From contig JAFREE010000063.1 in the NCBI GenBank assembly GCA_019400425.1, positions 62,001 to 126,000 of the forward strand: 64,000 nt of DNA, given 5' to 3'. Source of the DNA: Hymenochaete sp. R1 (taxonomy: Eukaryota > Basidiomycota > Agaricomycetes > Hymenochaetales > Hymenochaetaceae). Positions 24,492 through 35,776 of the stretch are shown here, piece by piece. A model generated the notes under the pieces. That model was not told the DNA's origin and did not search any database. It was given only the letters and a program-made list of their open reading frames with translations. The position numbers and the translations under genes were made by a program. Numbering within the stretch: the stretch's first letter is position 1; each line of letters begins with the position of its first letter.

Positions 24492-25748
24492 ATGGCATCG
24501 ACGTCGACCGTGTCGACGGGCCCTTCGGGTTCCGCATCTACGCCCATACCCGGCTTAGACAGCTCGCCATCGTCGTTGGTATTGCCATTGACAGACCCGG
24601 AGATAGAGACAGATACGCATCCACGACCCCAGGCGGGTCCCTTACCTCAGAAAAAGGGAGAGATTGGCTTTCAAGTGGGAGTACATGGATTGGGTATCGG
24701 CGGACGAGGTGCCAGCAGCACCAGCGTCGTCACTCCTTTACCGCCGCGACACCCGGCCGACCGAGATGCTCCCCCACCTGCTTCCGAATCGCCTTCTGAC
24801 GGCCCCGGCCCGGACTCGGAAGGGCCCACATCCACATCCACCTCAGACGGATCTTCCGTCCTGAAAGCCTCCAAACCAAGCAGCTTGTTTTCCTGTTTGG
24901 GCCGGCGTTCACGTCTGGCCCGGACTAAGGTCGGCGGCGTCCGGCTGACGACCGTCCTCCGGCTCTGTCTCCAGGTGTTCCTACTCTGTGGGACCATCGC
25001 AGCATGGGCCGTCATTGCCATCAAAATCAGCCACGAAGACGGACACAAGACATTCAACGACCCAGTACTCGATGGCTCTGGCACGCAAGAGAGCAAACAG
25101 CAGGACTCATCCTTCAGCTCTGCGAGTATCTTTGTTCATATCACATTTGCCCTCGCCTCGCTCGCCCAGCTGCTCTTCCTCGAACGATGCGTCTTTTTAG
25201 TACGAGCACAGCGCTACGCATTCAAACACCCAGGCGAAGTCCTCCCCCGACACCTCCGCCTCGCCCGTTCAAGTTCCTCGTCCCCAGCCGATTTCCAAAA
25301 CGTCTCCTCGCATATGGCGTACGCACCGTGGAACCGACCTCCCCTCCCCACATACGCCGCCGCCCTCGCCCAAAGCGGTGTCGGCACAGGCGATGTCGAA
25401 GACAACCAGATCGCCATAGCGCCCCCGCCTGCGTACGGCAACACGCGGGGGAGCACCCTCTTACTCGCGAACCTCATGCGGAGCGGTTCGCGACGGAGTC
25501 AGCGAAGCCAGAGGAGAGCTTCTGGGGCTTCTCAGGCTTCGGATGTGGGGCGTGGACCGAGGATGGATGGTGATTGGGAGCTGGTGGAAAGGGGGTCTGG
25601 GAATGGGGACTCTGATGCGAGGCGTGCTTTGAGGTTGGCGGATACCCTGGAAAGGCTGGAAACGGGGGCAGGAGTTGGACGAAATACGGAATCCCGCGAA
25701 ACAAATGGAAATGCACGTACAAACACGGCTGGTGGTGCGCAGAACTGA
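24492..25748 (+). CDS. Two-pass membrane protein of unknown function
   Basis: A single exon codes 418 residues. The first 150 are rich in Ser, Pro and Gly and look disordered. Two hydrophobic segments follow at about residues 152-177 (TTVLRLCLQVFLLCGTIAAW) and 212-236 (IFVHITFALASLAQLLFL), separated by a 35-residue polar loop. The C-terminal half carries motifs that look conserved rather than random: MAYAPWNRPPLPTYAAALAQ, SGVGTGDVEDNQIA and APPPAYGNTRGSTLLL. PPxY-like segments (PPAY, PLPTY) could be docking sites for WW-domain ubiquitin ligases such as Rsp5; this is inference. The hydrophobic pattern and long open frame make the gene secure; no family name is offered. Confidence 0.85.
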   Translation: MASTSTVSTGPSGSASTPIPGLDSSPSSLVLPLTDPEIETDTHPRPQAGPLPQKKGEIGFQVGVHGLGIGGRGASSTSVVTPLPPRHPADRDAPPPASESPSDGPGPDSEGPTSTSTSDGSSVLKASKPSSLFSCLGRRSRLARTKVGGVRLTTVLRLCLQVFLLCGTIAAWAVIAIKISHEDGHKTFNDPVLDGSGTQESKQQDSSFSSASIFVHITFALASLAQLLFLERCVFLVRAQRYAFKHPGEVLPRHLRLARSSSSSPADFQNVSSHMAYAPWNRPPLPTYAAALAQSGVGTGDVEDNQIAIAPPPAYGNTRGSTLLLANLMRSGSRRSQRSQRRASGASQASDVGRGPRMDGDWELVERGSGNGDSDARRALRLADTLERLETGAGVGRNTESRETNGNARTNTAGGAQN

Positions 25749-26356
25749 TTATCTGCTGTTTTTTTTATTCGTCATGATTATTGCACATAATTTTTTTTGC
25801 TCTTATCTTTTTGTTCCGTATTTTGTCCCGTCATTTTTCGAACTCATACTCATATTTATACACTTACCGACACCCCCTCACTACCACCCCTTCGCTGTCG
25901 CTGTCCCTCACGTTCATTCCCTTGTTTTCCTCATTCCATTATTTTGTACGCACCATATCCCTTTTCGCGAAAGCCTTTCGCAATTCGTTTGTTGCATCTT
26001 CTCCGTCTATGCATCTTTGTTTCCCAAGTGTAACTACCAAGTGCATCTTACTGACACATTATTTGTTTTGAGGCTGACATGACCAGTCGTGCTGGATTTC
26101 AACCGTCGGCAACCACTGACTATTGGGCAATATGCGATCCTAGTCAGCCACTTCCATTTGCAGGGCTGACACCAGATATGTCGACAAGACCAACCAGCAT
26201 GGACCGTTAGTTCTTTCTTCCTTCAATTTCCTACCCTTGTCTCCGTGTTCTCCGTGCTCTCTGCTTTCTATCTTGCTATCCATTCATTCAGGTTACTCTC
26301 GTCACTCCTTCAAACCCCATTCTTTTTCGAATCCGAGTCTTCAGGTTTATACAACA
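25749..26356. other. Pyrimidine-rich intergenic stretch with a 43-codon open frame
   Basis: 3' flank of the previous gene, then a strongly pyrimidine-rich run (25750-26060). An ATG-initiated frame at 26079-26210 (MTSRAGFQPSATTDYWAICD...) reads like protein and ends at a site that could be a splice donor (C|GTTAGT). It is either an upstream open frame or the true first exon of the following gene. Confidence 0.45.
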
Positions 26357-27431
26357 ATGGCTCCAGCAATCTCGTTCAAGATCATCTCCATGTCCCCTCG
26401 CGACGACTCGTCGCAATCGCGTTCGGAGAACCGTTCGTGCAAGCCCGTCTCAGATAAGATCGGTCTTTGCGAGTCGGATTTGATAGGAATGGGTGAGTGA
26501 GGATCGGTTCAGCCTCTCTTTTTCGAGTTGATGATTGACGCTAATATTAACCATCTGAAAATCATCGATAACTTGGATGATGGATGGCATAGCTACGATC
26601 CTCGTCACCTTGATCGTCCTCCTTTGCTTCATAGAGCGCATTTTCAAGGCTATCCAGCGTTTTTACAGGAACAGAATCAAGTTTCGGAAGTCAAACCGTA
26701 GCGCGAAGCCCAACCCAGATTCGAAGTCCGAGCTCGGATCGCCATGCTCGGGCTATCATCCAAGTACATCGACGCGGTCCCCCTCGAATCTTTCCTCACC
26801 AACGCTCCCCGGTTCAGAGACGCGGTTCAGTCCCAAGATGAAATCTGACGACCTGCCAATGGGGACGAAGACATCCTCCCAAGTCTGCGTACAGGTCCAA
26901 GTTAACGAAGCGGAGAGAAGTCCTGCTCTCCAAGCTACCACTGGCAGTGGAGATGACGAACACTTGAACCGGCCAGCGATCGAGCCTCTTCCCAGTGAAC
27001 GGGACCTCTCGGATGTCGGGCTCGTGCACGTCCAGCTCGAAGATATGCCACCGCTATGTCGCGTTTTCGAACGGTCCGAGTCGCAATTCTTTTCCGTCGG
27101 GGGACAAGGGCTTGAGGTACATCTCACTTCAGGGTCCAAGGAGACGCCTGTTGGTTCAAAAAATCTACGAAAGATCTTCACGAGCTCCAGTCTCGTTTCG
27201 AGTAAGTCGACGGTGACCCCGACGGCTACGATAATAGCGGCTCGGCACGGTGATGCTCAACCAACGTTGGCTCCTACGATCGAGAGCGAGGTTCATGATA
27301 CTGCTGAAGAGGCGAAGAAAGGGTATAACCTCTCATTGGGATTGGACGACTTTGCTTCAGAGATGAGCTTTAACTTTGGAGAGCCGCAGGGAATGTCTTC
27401 GCCGCCCAGAAGGAATCCAACTGCTTTATGA
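26357..27431 (+). CDS. Single-pass membrane protein of unknown function
   Basis: Two exons (26357-26492 and 26593-27431) join in phase to 324 residues. A polar N-terminus is followed by one hydrophobic segment at about residues 46-61 (ATILVTLIVLLCFIERIF) and a basic stretch (RFYRNRIKFRKSNR), giving the topology expected of a type I or III single-pass protein with a long Ser/Pro/Thr-rich tail. The last 150 residues include SEREDL-like acidic patches and no known domain. The start is uncertain: an exon at 26079-26206 could be spliced to about 26346, in which case the N-terminus differs and the internal donor must also change. The 279-codon second exon without a stop is the firm part. Confidence 0.6.
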
Positions 27432-27617
27432 GCGGGGATGATTCAATTACTAGTATATGCTTTGAAATTGTCATTTGGCTTTCCCCATCTCCTTGATATC
27501 TATCATTTCTCGCTTTCATCTTCAAGTCGCACTTGATGGTTCGTTTCGAAGCTGAGATGAAATAACAGTTACTTTATTCGCTTTGTTGCTATCGTAGAAT
27601 ATGTTGGAATATGGTGC

Positions 27618-29349
27618 TTAGCTGAAATCTACAATATGAAGGTGCCCATTCGGCTCCGAGAGGTAGATCTTCTTACGAACCACATCCAATGCAATCTTCA
27701 ACCTCCCCATCCTCTCCGCGTCAGCCTTCAACCCACGCGGCAACGGAAGAACCACAAGCTCATCATCATACTTCTTAACCAAATCCTCGTCATCCCCTTC
27801 CTCGTCATAATAAAACCCATATCCCATCCTCACACGCTGAAAATAAAGCACGTACTCTTTACACTCCGGGCGTTTCGCAACATAGGCGATTCCGTCAAAC
27901 TGCGCTGCGAACTTGGCGTGCTCGCCCGCGCACGAAAGCTGGGCTTGCCACGTGCTGGTGTTGAACTCGACCAAGGCGTGCTGGATGCCGCGTTCGGGGT
28001 ATTCTTGACGGATCGACCAGAAGACGGAGCCTAGGACGGTGCTGCGGGGACCGGAGGAGCCGATGAAGTGCCATGGTGTTGGGGGGATAACGGTTTTGCT
28101 CATGTAGGTGTTTGCTGGGGGCCAGAAGGGCATCGTGATTGTGTCGAAGGAAGTTGGAGGGACGACGGGGAGGTTGAGGGCTTGCTTTGGGTCGAGCTTG
28201 CAGTTGGAGGTTATTTCGGAGATGTGGGTGACGTGTGTGCGGAAATGGGAGACGTCGAAGGCGTATTGCTCGTCGTTTTTGTAGTCGAGCCGGCTTTCGA
28301 TTTGAAGAATGAGCGTGTTGGACCGTCGGTCGAATACGCAGTGAAACCAGTGGTTTTGATTCGACCCCTGAGGAATTTGCAGACGACGCAATCTCAGACT
28401 TCACAAAAATGAATAAAGATCTTGGAATGAGCCTGGACGCACCTGTGACTTGATTCCTGTATCAACGAGGGATACGATGCCTAAGTTCCAATTTAGTACG
28501 ATACACATCAATACGCTGCCTCCAGGTCTTGCGTAAACGATACACAAGCTCTTGTCTTCTGCATCCAGTACCACCGCACATCGCGGCTCAAAACCTCTCT
28601 CGCAAAGAGAGGGATAACTAGCTATATTCTCAAATTTGACATTGTCGCACTCTCGATTGAAGCTGACGCGAATCAAAGTAACGGCCACCTGCGTCTTCGA
28701 TGGGTACTCAGGTCCGATTAACAAGTACACACAGCGATTGCGTAGGTCAATTCCATGAGAATGGAGTTTCTGAAAGGGAAAGACGCGTGTCTCTCCCAGA
28801 AACTTAGGTCCTGCAACATTCCATGCAGAGAAGTGTGCGTCGAAGTCGTCGATGGTCAAGAAGACTTCGTCGGTAATTGGCAGAATTGTCGAGGCTTGCC
28901 CAAATTCCCGGAGGCCATTTAGTCTGTAACCCATGTTACAATCCACGTCCATTAAGGCTGGGGTGTCTCTCTGAAGAGTGATGTCAGAGAATCGGGCGCT
29001 TCTTCTCGGACTGTAGTCATCTCTTTGTGCCTTGAGGAAACATTCCTTGATCTCGGAGAGACTCGACTCTTCTAGAGTGCGGAATCCCTTCGTCGGTATC
29101 GGTTTCCCAGTGTTTACAAATCGCCTCAAGAACAAGATCCATATTTCGCGTAGGTCGAATAGCGCACGAAACTGTGTGTTTACCTGAAAATGATTGGGTG
29201 AATAAAAAGAGCCACAGGCCAAAGACGACGGGAAGTACCTGGATGACGCTCAGAAAGTCTTGCAGAGAGAAATACCGTGCAATACAGAACAGAGTATCCG
29301 AGTTTAAAAGCTTGAACTTGTCGTAGATTCGCACTCGACGAATCGACAT
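27618..29349 (-). CDS. F-box protein
   Basis: Three exons (29349-29239, 29183-28443, 28367-27618) join in phase 0 to 533 residues. The F-box lies at about residues 14-60: LLNSDTLFCIARYFSLQDFL, then VNTQFRALFDLREIW, matching the pattern of a Skp1-binding box with its terminal L-W. The remaining 470 residues contain alternating beta-strand-like segments (VAVTLIRVSF, KSLCIVYARPGG, KIYLSEPNGHLHIVDFS) as in the large agaricomycete F-box families whose C-terminal part replaces LRR or WD40 repeats. Likely role: substrate adaptor of an SCF ubiquitin ligase; the substrate is unknown. The second intron acceptor was chosen because it alone keeps the downstream frame open. Confidence 0.82.
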
Positions 29350-29609
29350 GGTGGAAGAGGAAGGAGGGAGAAGGATGGATGGTGGCTTCGGAGACCACAT
29401 TCAGCTTTTTCAACCAACCACCCTTTTCCCACGGTCACTGTCAGTGGCTACCGGCCACCGACCCGACCAACGACTTTGTGGCTCACGTATCGAAAGGCGA
29501 ATGCACTGAGTCAGACTTTCGCAACGTATATAAGACATTAAAAGCAAAGAAAAACGCATTAGTCCTGCCGCAAGCAAAAATCTTAATTATGTATGACTAC
29601 GAAAAACCA

Positions 29610-31019
29610 TCAAGTTCCTACTCTGGTTAAGAAAGCGAGCGGGCTCGGGATGGAGGGTGAGTCGAAGCTGCGACGGGCCACGTAATCGTTCAAAGAATAC
29701 TCTGGCACTGCTCTCGAACCGTCATTTCCTGATGCATGAGGGGTACTGCTGATGGTATCAAAAATGGTCTGAGTAGAAGCAATTACATCAATCGAGGGAG
29801 CGCTCGAAGAACTTATAGGCGGCGGCGCTTCAACCACAGTCAGAGACTTGTCACCTTGGTCTCCTGGTAAAGGAAGCGCTTGAGGTCTCCCTACGTCTAC
29901 GCATCCTTTGAGACCCGGATTCGCAGTACTGATGTCACTTGTCTTCCGAGCACCCGGCTTGTATTTTCGAGGTCTTCCTCTGGTCCTTTTGACTCCTAAA
30001 ATCGTAGAAGTCGCCGAGGTCGTTTGTTGGACTGCGGTCAAGTATGCCCCTGTTGTCTTCAGCGGACGCCCTCTCTTGCTTATTTTTGGCTGTGTGGTCG
30101 TCATTTCCGCAGGAGCTTGGATATTGCTATCCATTGCCATTGATTGCACCGGACTGACGTTGAGCTCCACACGAGAAATCTGATTCTCTGCACTCGGATT
30201 CGTGCTTTCCGATATTAGGTTGCACTTTTCTCGTACAGAAAGTGTTACGTTGTCACCAGAGACGTCGGGAGCTGGGCCTGAAGCGTCCTTTGCTTGGAAT
30301 TTGACTCCCGATGGCTGAGAATACTGTCCACAGCCTCAGTAAACAAATTCTGGAGCTTGGGGCTTCAGTGCGAGACCACGAACCTCCGTCATTGAGATGA
30401 TCTAGTCATTCGAAGGTGTAAATCCAAAGCTCTGTATTTCGCGGTCAATACTGGAGACACTTACACGTTGAGCGAGCATGTCATTGCTCGCCGAAAGGCG
30501 ACGACGTTCCTCTTCAGCGTTCGCGGAAAATCTCTTCCATTCGGACAGTTGCTCCTTGATCTCGCTCATCAAATAATTTTGCGTATCCAGCTTCAAAAAA
30601 AAAAGCCTGAGCCAACTTGGACTAGGAAGTGTAATGATCACATATACCTACCTGGGCACGTATAGTTGCGTTCTCCCCCATCGCATTCTCCAATTTCGCC
30701 TGAAGAATCGTTTTGTCTTTGATGGCAGTACCAAAACTTTGATCAAGCGTAACGTATTTTTCTTCAATCTCCGCATGCTTGGCTTGCCATCGGTCGCGCT
30801 CCTGTCGAGCGTTAAACGCTTCTCTTTCAGCGGAAGTAAACTGGAATGTACACATGCGGAGTTCAGATGGTTTGCCTGGTTTGGTAGAGAATAGAATAGC
30901 AAAGAAATGGTACTGACAGTCGCTTGCGTAGCCTTGTGAAAAGCAGAGACTGCGTGTAACACAGCTTCGTGTAGCTCGCTCATAGGAGACGTGGACAGAC
31001 TCGGGTCGGACTGGCCCAT
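29610..31019 (-). CDS. Coiled-coil protein with two AT-hooks
   Basis: Five exons (31019-30918, 30840-30652, 30590-30465, 30401-30380, 30334-29610) join in phase to 387 residues. Residues 35-140 are a charged, heptad-like coiled coil (REAFNARQERDRWQAKHAEI, then EQLSEWKRFSANAEEERRRL). The C-terminal half is disordered and carries two AT-hook cores, KRGRPLK and RTRGRPRKYK, which bind the minor groove of AT-rich DNA. This suggests a nuclear, DNA-associated protein. The helix motif W-K-x-F-x5-EE-x-R-x-RLSA-x-ND-x-L recurs in the gene at 33785-35549 on the other side of a 426-residue gene. The two also share the position and phase of the first intron, so they look like ancient paralogues. Exon 4 (22 bases) is the least certain. 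Confidence 0.7.
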
Positions 31020-31986
31020 CGCAGCACGACATAACTATACCAGTCACGACAGTGACACTCCTCAGCATCTACCTGAATCTCAACGAAGCCCTAAAAAAAA
31101 CTCACTGCACCGTTTGCAGCCCTCAGGAAAGATATCGATATGTTCGACACGGCATCATGCAGCGCATCTGCGCTTCCTTCTCCAGCACCCATCCCAACAC
31201 TTTCTTTATGGCAAGTTTTCAGATAGCGAGTGTAGTGGTGTCAAGAGAGAGGATTTGTAAATGAGGGCGATAGGATGGACAAGAGGCCTAGGGTTGGGCT
31301 GAAACTGATCGCGGAAGCGACACTCCGCGTGTTTAGGATTGGATTGGTCGGCTGGAGGCGACGAATATGGTCATTGGGTTCCGCAGTATAGCTGGGTCCA
31401 TTTTATCGTCTCCAAGGCGTATATCCGCGCACATCGCGAGGGAGGAAAGGGAGAAGAATGTAGTGTACAGTATGAGATGAACTTCGATGATGGAACGACG
31501 CTGACCTTCAGTTCAGTTCGGATGAAGGTCCCAAATAGGCAGTGAAGCAAAACGTGTCCGTCCGTCTGTATTCCTTACACTTCCGACTTCATCTGCAGAA
31601 TCGAACGTACGTGATGACGGTAATGTACGCGCACTATAAGCAAAGAAACAAAGGACCCATGAGATAGCCCGAAGCTCGGGCGAGATTGACCCGTGATTTC
31701 ATTGACTCAAGAATAATTTAAGAATAACTTAACACCCAACTCACTGAAAGCAGTCGAAAGCAAAACAAAACAACAGAAAGTCGAAAAGAACACAAAAGGT
31801 TGAAAAGGAAAACAGAATGGATTATTGAGAGTTTGTGAAGTACGATAATCAAGAGAAGCAGTTTGGGGGGTCAGAACAGGGGATGGGGATAGGGAAGGGG
31901 ATAAAGCAAACAGATAAAGGAAGAAATTTTTTTAAAGAAAAAGAAAGGGATCGAGAAATTCATTCGATCAGTTTTGTAGTCGCCAC
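31020..31986. other. Intergenic stretch
   Basis: Upstream of the AT-hook gene and downstream of the gene ending at 31987. Only short open frames; A-rich and purine-rich from 31700 to 31970. Nothing else seen. Confidence 0.5.
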
Positions 31987-33267
31987 CTACTCAACAAGAA
32001 GAACAAACTCATGTTCTCCTCCGCGTTGTCCACACCACCTCAGCCCAGCGAACCTCTTCTTAGAACCCAGAGCGTCCACCACTTTCACCAATTCTCTGTA
32101 GGCGTCCAACGTATTGTGCATTCTTTCCCTCATCATGTTGGCCAAATTCGCAAGCTCTCTTGCATATAAGCGTGTGGGTGCCCGCCCTAGCATTGCTCCG
32201 TACAAACGCGAGAAAAAACCGTCGCCTCCTATATGAAAACAAAAAGAAAGACCGGGTATGAAGTAAGGGGTACGGCAAAGGGCACGTCGGAAGAGAGCAA
32301 TCTTCGATGCCCCGATGAGGCCGAACCATAGTTCATCAGGAACAGGTGCGCGCATGAAATTTTGGATGGAGTGAAGGACGTCAGAAAGCTTGAGTGGAGA
32401 GCCCATGCAACTCAGAGAAAAAATTCTGAATTGTAGTGCGGGCTTCCCGTTCACGACCCTCAGGTTATTGGGACCAACACCTGAGATCTCAAGAGGAATC
32501 AAGACAGTGATCGAAGTAACGAGCTGCATGAATGCTGGACGAGTGAATAAAGGTGCGAAATGGACGGAGGCGCCCTTGTACATTGCGCAGAGTCTCGGGT
32601 TGTCAAGCGTCCAATAGAAACGGTGGGCCATTGGAGCATTGAGAAGGCGAAGAAGATGTAAAGTAACTGTACTTGGCATGTCTGAGCTTGCAGCGTTCAA
32701 GACTTCGTCGTAATTGGCACGTTCGCGCTCGGAAATTTCTGTTATTGGATGAAAAATTAACGGATTAGCAGCTACTTGCGTGTTAGCGTAACTCGCTGGA
32801 GTCTGGTGACGGCTAGCTTGGGTATTAATAAAACCCGGAATCCTTATGAGCTGGACTACTGGGTAGACTGCATTAGGATGAGTGTTCATAGCAGGCGGGA
32901 CGTATCCAGCGGCTGAGGGAGCGTTGGTGGTGTAGTACACCGTCGGTCCGTTCGCATAGTTGCTGAAACTACCCGGGTAATGCTGGGCAACCCCCGAGTT
33001 CAACAGCACATAGCCTCCTTGATTTGGAGGCGCATGGTAGAAGCCGTTGGCGACGTGGGGTGGAACTGGACCTCCGTTGCTCAGCTGGGAGTTCTGAGCT
33101 GAGACGGGATGCTGCCTTGCATCTATGGCTCCGAGAGAAGGTTGGCCTGAGCTCATCTGAGCGATGAAACGCTGCTGCAGAGATGTCAACTCATAGTTCC
33201 GCATCCGCGGCGGGACTGCGTACGTATATGGCTGCGCATTATAAGGAGGAGGGAAGGGTTGCGACAT
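31987..33267 (-). CDS. Uncharacterised 426-residue protein
   Basis: One uninterrupted frame codes 426 residues, unusual in this intron-rich region. The first 150 residues are rich in Pro, Gln, Asn, Ser and Tyr (MSQPFPPPYNAQPYTYAVPP at the start) and look disordered. From about residue 170 the composition becomes globular, with helical and strand-like runs: ERERANYDEVLNAASSD, FYWTLDNPRLCAMYKG, FFSRLYGAMLGRAPTRLYAR, ending EHEFVLLVE. No signal peptide, membrane span or known domain is visible. The ATG at 33267 is the first in-frame Met after a short TTG-started extension, which is not a credible eukaryotic start. The gene lies between two coiled-coil paralogue candidates and shares a 517-base divergent promoter with the right one. 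Confidence 0.72.
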   Translation of the reverse strand: MSQPFPPPYNAQPYTYAVPPRMRNYELTSLQQRFIAQMSSGQPSLGAIDARQHPVSAQNSQLSNGGPVPPHVANGFYHAPPNQGGYVLLNSGVAQHYPGSFSNYANGPTVYYTTNAPSAAGYVPPAMNTHPNAVYPVVQLIRIPGFINTQASRHQTPASYANTQVAANPLIFHPITEISERERANYDEVLNAASSDMPSTVTLHLLRLLNAPMAHRFYWTLDNPRLCAMYKGASVHFAPLFTRPAFMQLVTSITVLIPLEISGVGPNNLRVVNGKPALQFRIFSLSCMGSPLKLSDVLHSIQNFMRAPVPDELWFGLIGASKIALFRRALCRTPYFIPGLSFCFHIGGDGFFSRLYGAMLGRAPTRLYARELANLANMMRERMHNTLDAYRELVKVVDALGSKKRFAGLRWCGQRGGEHEFVLLVE

Positions 33268-33784
33268 GGCACTGCGCAAAGGAGAACAGACGGAATAGGG
33301 AAGAGGTGGAGGGTGAGCTTACATGCAGTTCTAGAGGCTTATTTATACCAGATTCTTGTGGTTAGAATGTTGGTTGGGTCGAACCAAGAATTTGTAGCCA
33401 CATACGCGTTTCGCCCAAAAAAGTGACGACATTTGTCGAGTATTCACAGGGTCTAATGAGATGTCTAAGATGAACACAATGAGAATGAACATAGTGTTTC
33501 CAAGAGGCGAGAGAAACGCTGATGGACGAAGGAGAGTAACAAAGAAAGAGGAGGACGTTCATTGTCATCGTGGCTTAAGAAGAAGAGACGCGAGGACACG
33601 ACACCGTGTGTGTCGCGTAGAACCTAGGGGGTCGTGAGAGCCTTTTACCTAATCCGTCTATAGGGATTGTGGTTTTGGACGTGCCTGCTCTCAGTTCTCC
33701 CTTTCTTCTTTCTTGTTCTGCTACGTCGATGCGTAAGGTGCTTCGTAACCAGCCCAAAGCCCCATTTTCCGTGTAACAAACCTT
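33268..33784. promoter_or_regulatory. Divergent promoter region
   Basis: 517 bases between the start codons of two divergently oriented genes (426-residue protein on minus, coiled-coil protein on plus). No coding frame extends across it. No specific binding site is claimed. Confidence 0.55.
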
Positions 33785-35549
33785 ATGGCACCGCTAAAAG
33801 CAAAAAGCATAGCATCGGACGACCTTCAAGAGACGGCGTCCAACGCCTCCGTCGCAGTAGCAGCACTCGTAAAGGCAGCAAACCAGGCGGTACGCGAATC
33901 TCGTTCCATTTTCCGATACGTGAATCTCAACGCATGGACAACTCTTTTAGATATCGATCAAGGAAGAGGAAGGGAAAGAAAGTCTCAGGAAAGCCGCTCA
34001 AGAGACGCGCGAAGCGCAACGAGAACGCGACGAGCTCAGACGCGAGCGCGATGTCTTGCTTCAGGAGAAGATAGCATTCAGCGATGAACTCAAAGAAGCC
34101 AAGTGTGAAGCAGAGAAATGGCGGAATATGGTGTGTCCGGACTCTTACTATCAAGTGATTTGGATCATTTATGATATCTTGTTTTAAGGCAGAGAAGGCG
34201 GAATGGGTGGTAAGTGTTCACAGATGAACATGACTCTCCATTCAAATCGACTTAAACCTCCTTCCGTAGAATACTCAACAGGCACAGACCAACGAGGAGC
34301 TTCGACAGGAAGTCCAACAATGGAAGAACCAGTTCATGCGAACAGACGAGGAACGCTATCGACTCTCGGCTCGCAATGACGAACTCGTCTCCCATCAACT
34401 CTACGTACGTCCGCTTTCTATCTACGGCATCCTCTTCCATGAGTGAATCTGATCGTTCACCCTCTAGGCAAACAGCGTCAACTCATATCCGCAACCTCCT
34501 CAAGCACCTCTGACTCCCCGCTCGCAAGACCCTACCTCAATCCGCGACGCTTCCTTAGGGCGCTATGCCAACGCAGGAACGGCCAATGGCTACCTCACTG
34601 ACGGCGAGCTCGCCAACAGACAACGTAACGCCAGGTCATCACACCCCACACAAACACAGCGAAGAAAGTCGAAAGTCAATACAACAGACGTTCGGCAGCA
34701 GCAGCAGCCACCGCCGGTTGCGGTAGCTGGTCCGGGACCCTCAACAACGAAGGTCCTTCGAAGGGTTCACGTGGTCATGGAAGCCGGAAGAAGCGGTGCA
34801 CCAGAAGGCGGCGTGAAGCAAGAATCCGAATCTATCGACTCGCAAGCGCTCGCGTTGGGTCTATCACCATCTCTTGGAGCTGAAAGCCAGTTGGGATCGG
34901 GCCTCTTCAGCGAGGAAGAAGCCGCGAATGACGTTTATGACCATGATGATGATGACGAGGAAGCTGTGGAACCACAGAAAGAGAAAGGGAAAGGGAAAGC
35001 AACGCCGAGGCGGAATATAGGCGGCTCGAACAAGGCGAGCAGGACCACACAGAGTCGTGGACGAAGTCAAGCACAGAGCCAGGGCGAGAGACAAAGCTCG
35101 GCACGCAGTCGGAGTCGGGGTGGTACCCAAACTCAAAACCAAACGCGGACTCGGAAGCGATGGTCGGAAGATAACAGGATCTACAGTGACGGAGAGGAAT
35201 CCGACGATGGTGAAGAAGTGGCCGGAGAGGACGGTCGAGGAGCTGGGTATCGTACGCCTTCGAGGCATCGGGACGTCCAACAAGTGTACGAAGAAGACGA
35301 GGAGGACGACGAGCTGATGCTGGGTTCAGGTTCTGGGGTGAGTCCTCTACCTTCATACCACACGATAAGTATACTTATCACTTTCTTTCTCGACGATAGG
35401 GTAAAAGACGAGGAGAACGGACTCCGAAGCAGGCGACCCAAATTTCGCGACAGACGGTACCATCGGGGACACAAAGCACAGGCAAGAAACGCGAACGAGG
35501 AAGTCCGTATCCCGCTACCGGTGCGGGGAAGAAAGCGCGGAAACGTTGA
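33785..35549 (+). CDS. Coiled-coil protein with basic, acidic and RS-like tail
   Basis: Six exons (33785-33889, 33951-34130, 34189-34209, 34270-34404, 34468-35337, 35400-35549) join in phase 0 throughout to 486 residues. Residues 36-145 form a strongly charged coiled coil (RREAQ/ERDELRRERDVLLQEK type) ending in EVQQWKNQFMRTDEERYRLS-ARNDEL. The second half is disordered: Gln/Pro-rich, then acidic (DHDDDDEEAVE), Arg/Ser/Gln-rich with SRGRSQ and SRSRGG steps, then acidic again. The spliced last exon gives a basic end (GKKRERG, GKKARKR) that looks like a nuclear signal. Without the last intron the frame also stays open but loses this tail. Relationship to the gene at 29610-31019 is suggested by the shared helix motif and intron position. 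Function unknown, nuclear location inferred. Confidence 0.72.
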
Positions 35550-35776
35550 AGCCAAGCCTGACCTTTAAACACCTTCATCTCGAGCGCTCTACATGTAAAC
35601 GTATAAAAGGGATTTATATTGTATTATTATTGTTCAACGTACGATATCTATGACATTTTTAACAAAAAGGAATTCAAACTCGCTATGAAGAACGAGCGGT
35701 GCGCCACACGCCTGAAGACATCATCAACTTCGGAAGGCTCAACCATCCCACGTCCACCGCGCGTCCTTACTTCTTA

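Noticed and set aside
24492..27431. The two neighbouring membrane proteins as a duplicated pair
   Set aside because: They differ in number of membrane segments and share no motif outside low-complexity Ser/Pro stretches.
27895..28404. 169-codon minus-strand Arg/Pro/His-rich frame
   Set aside because: Shifted frame of the F-box protein's third exon; the other frame is protein-like and joins in phase to exon 2.
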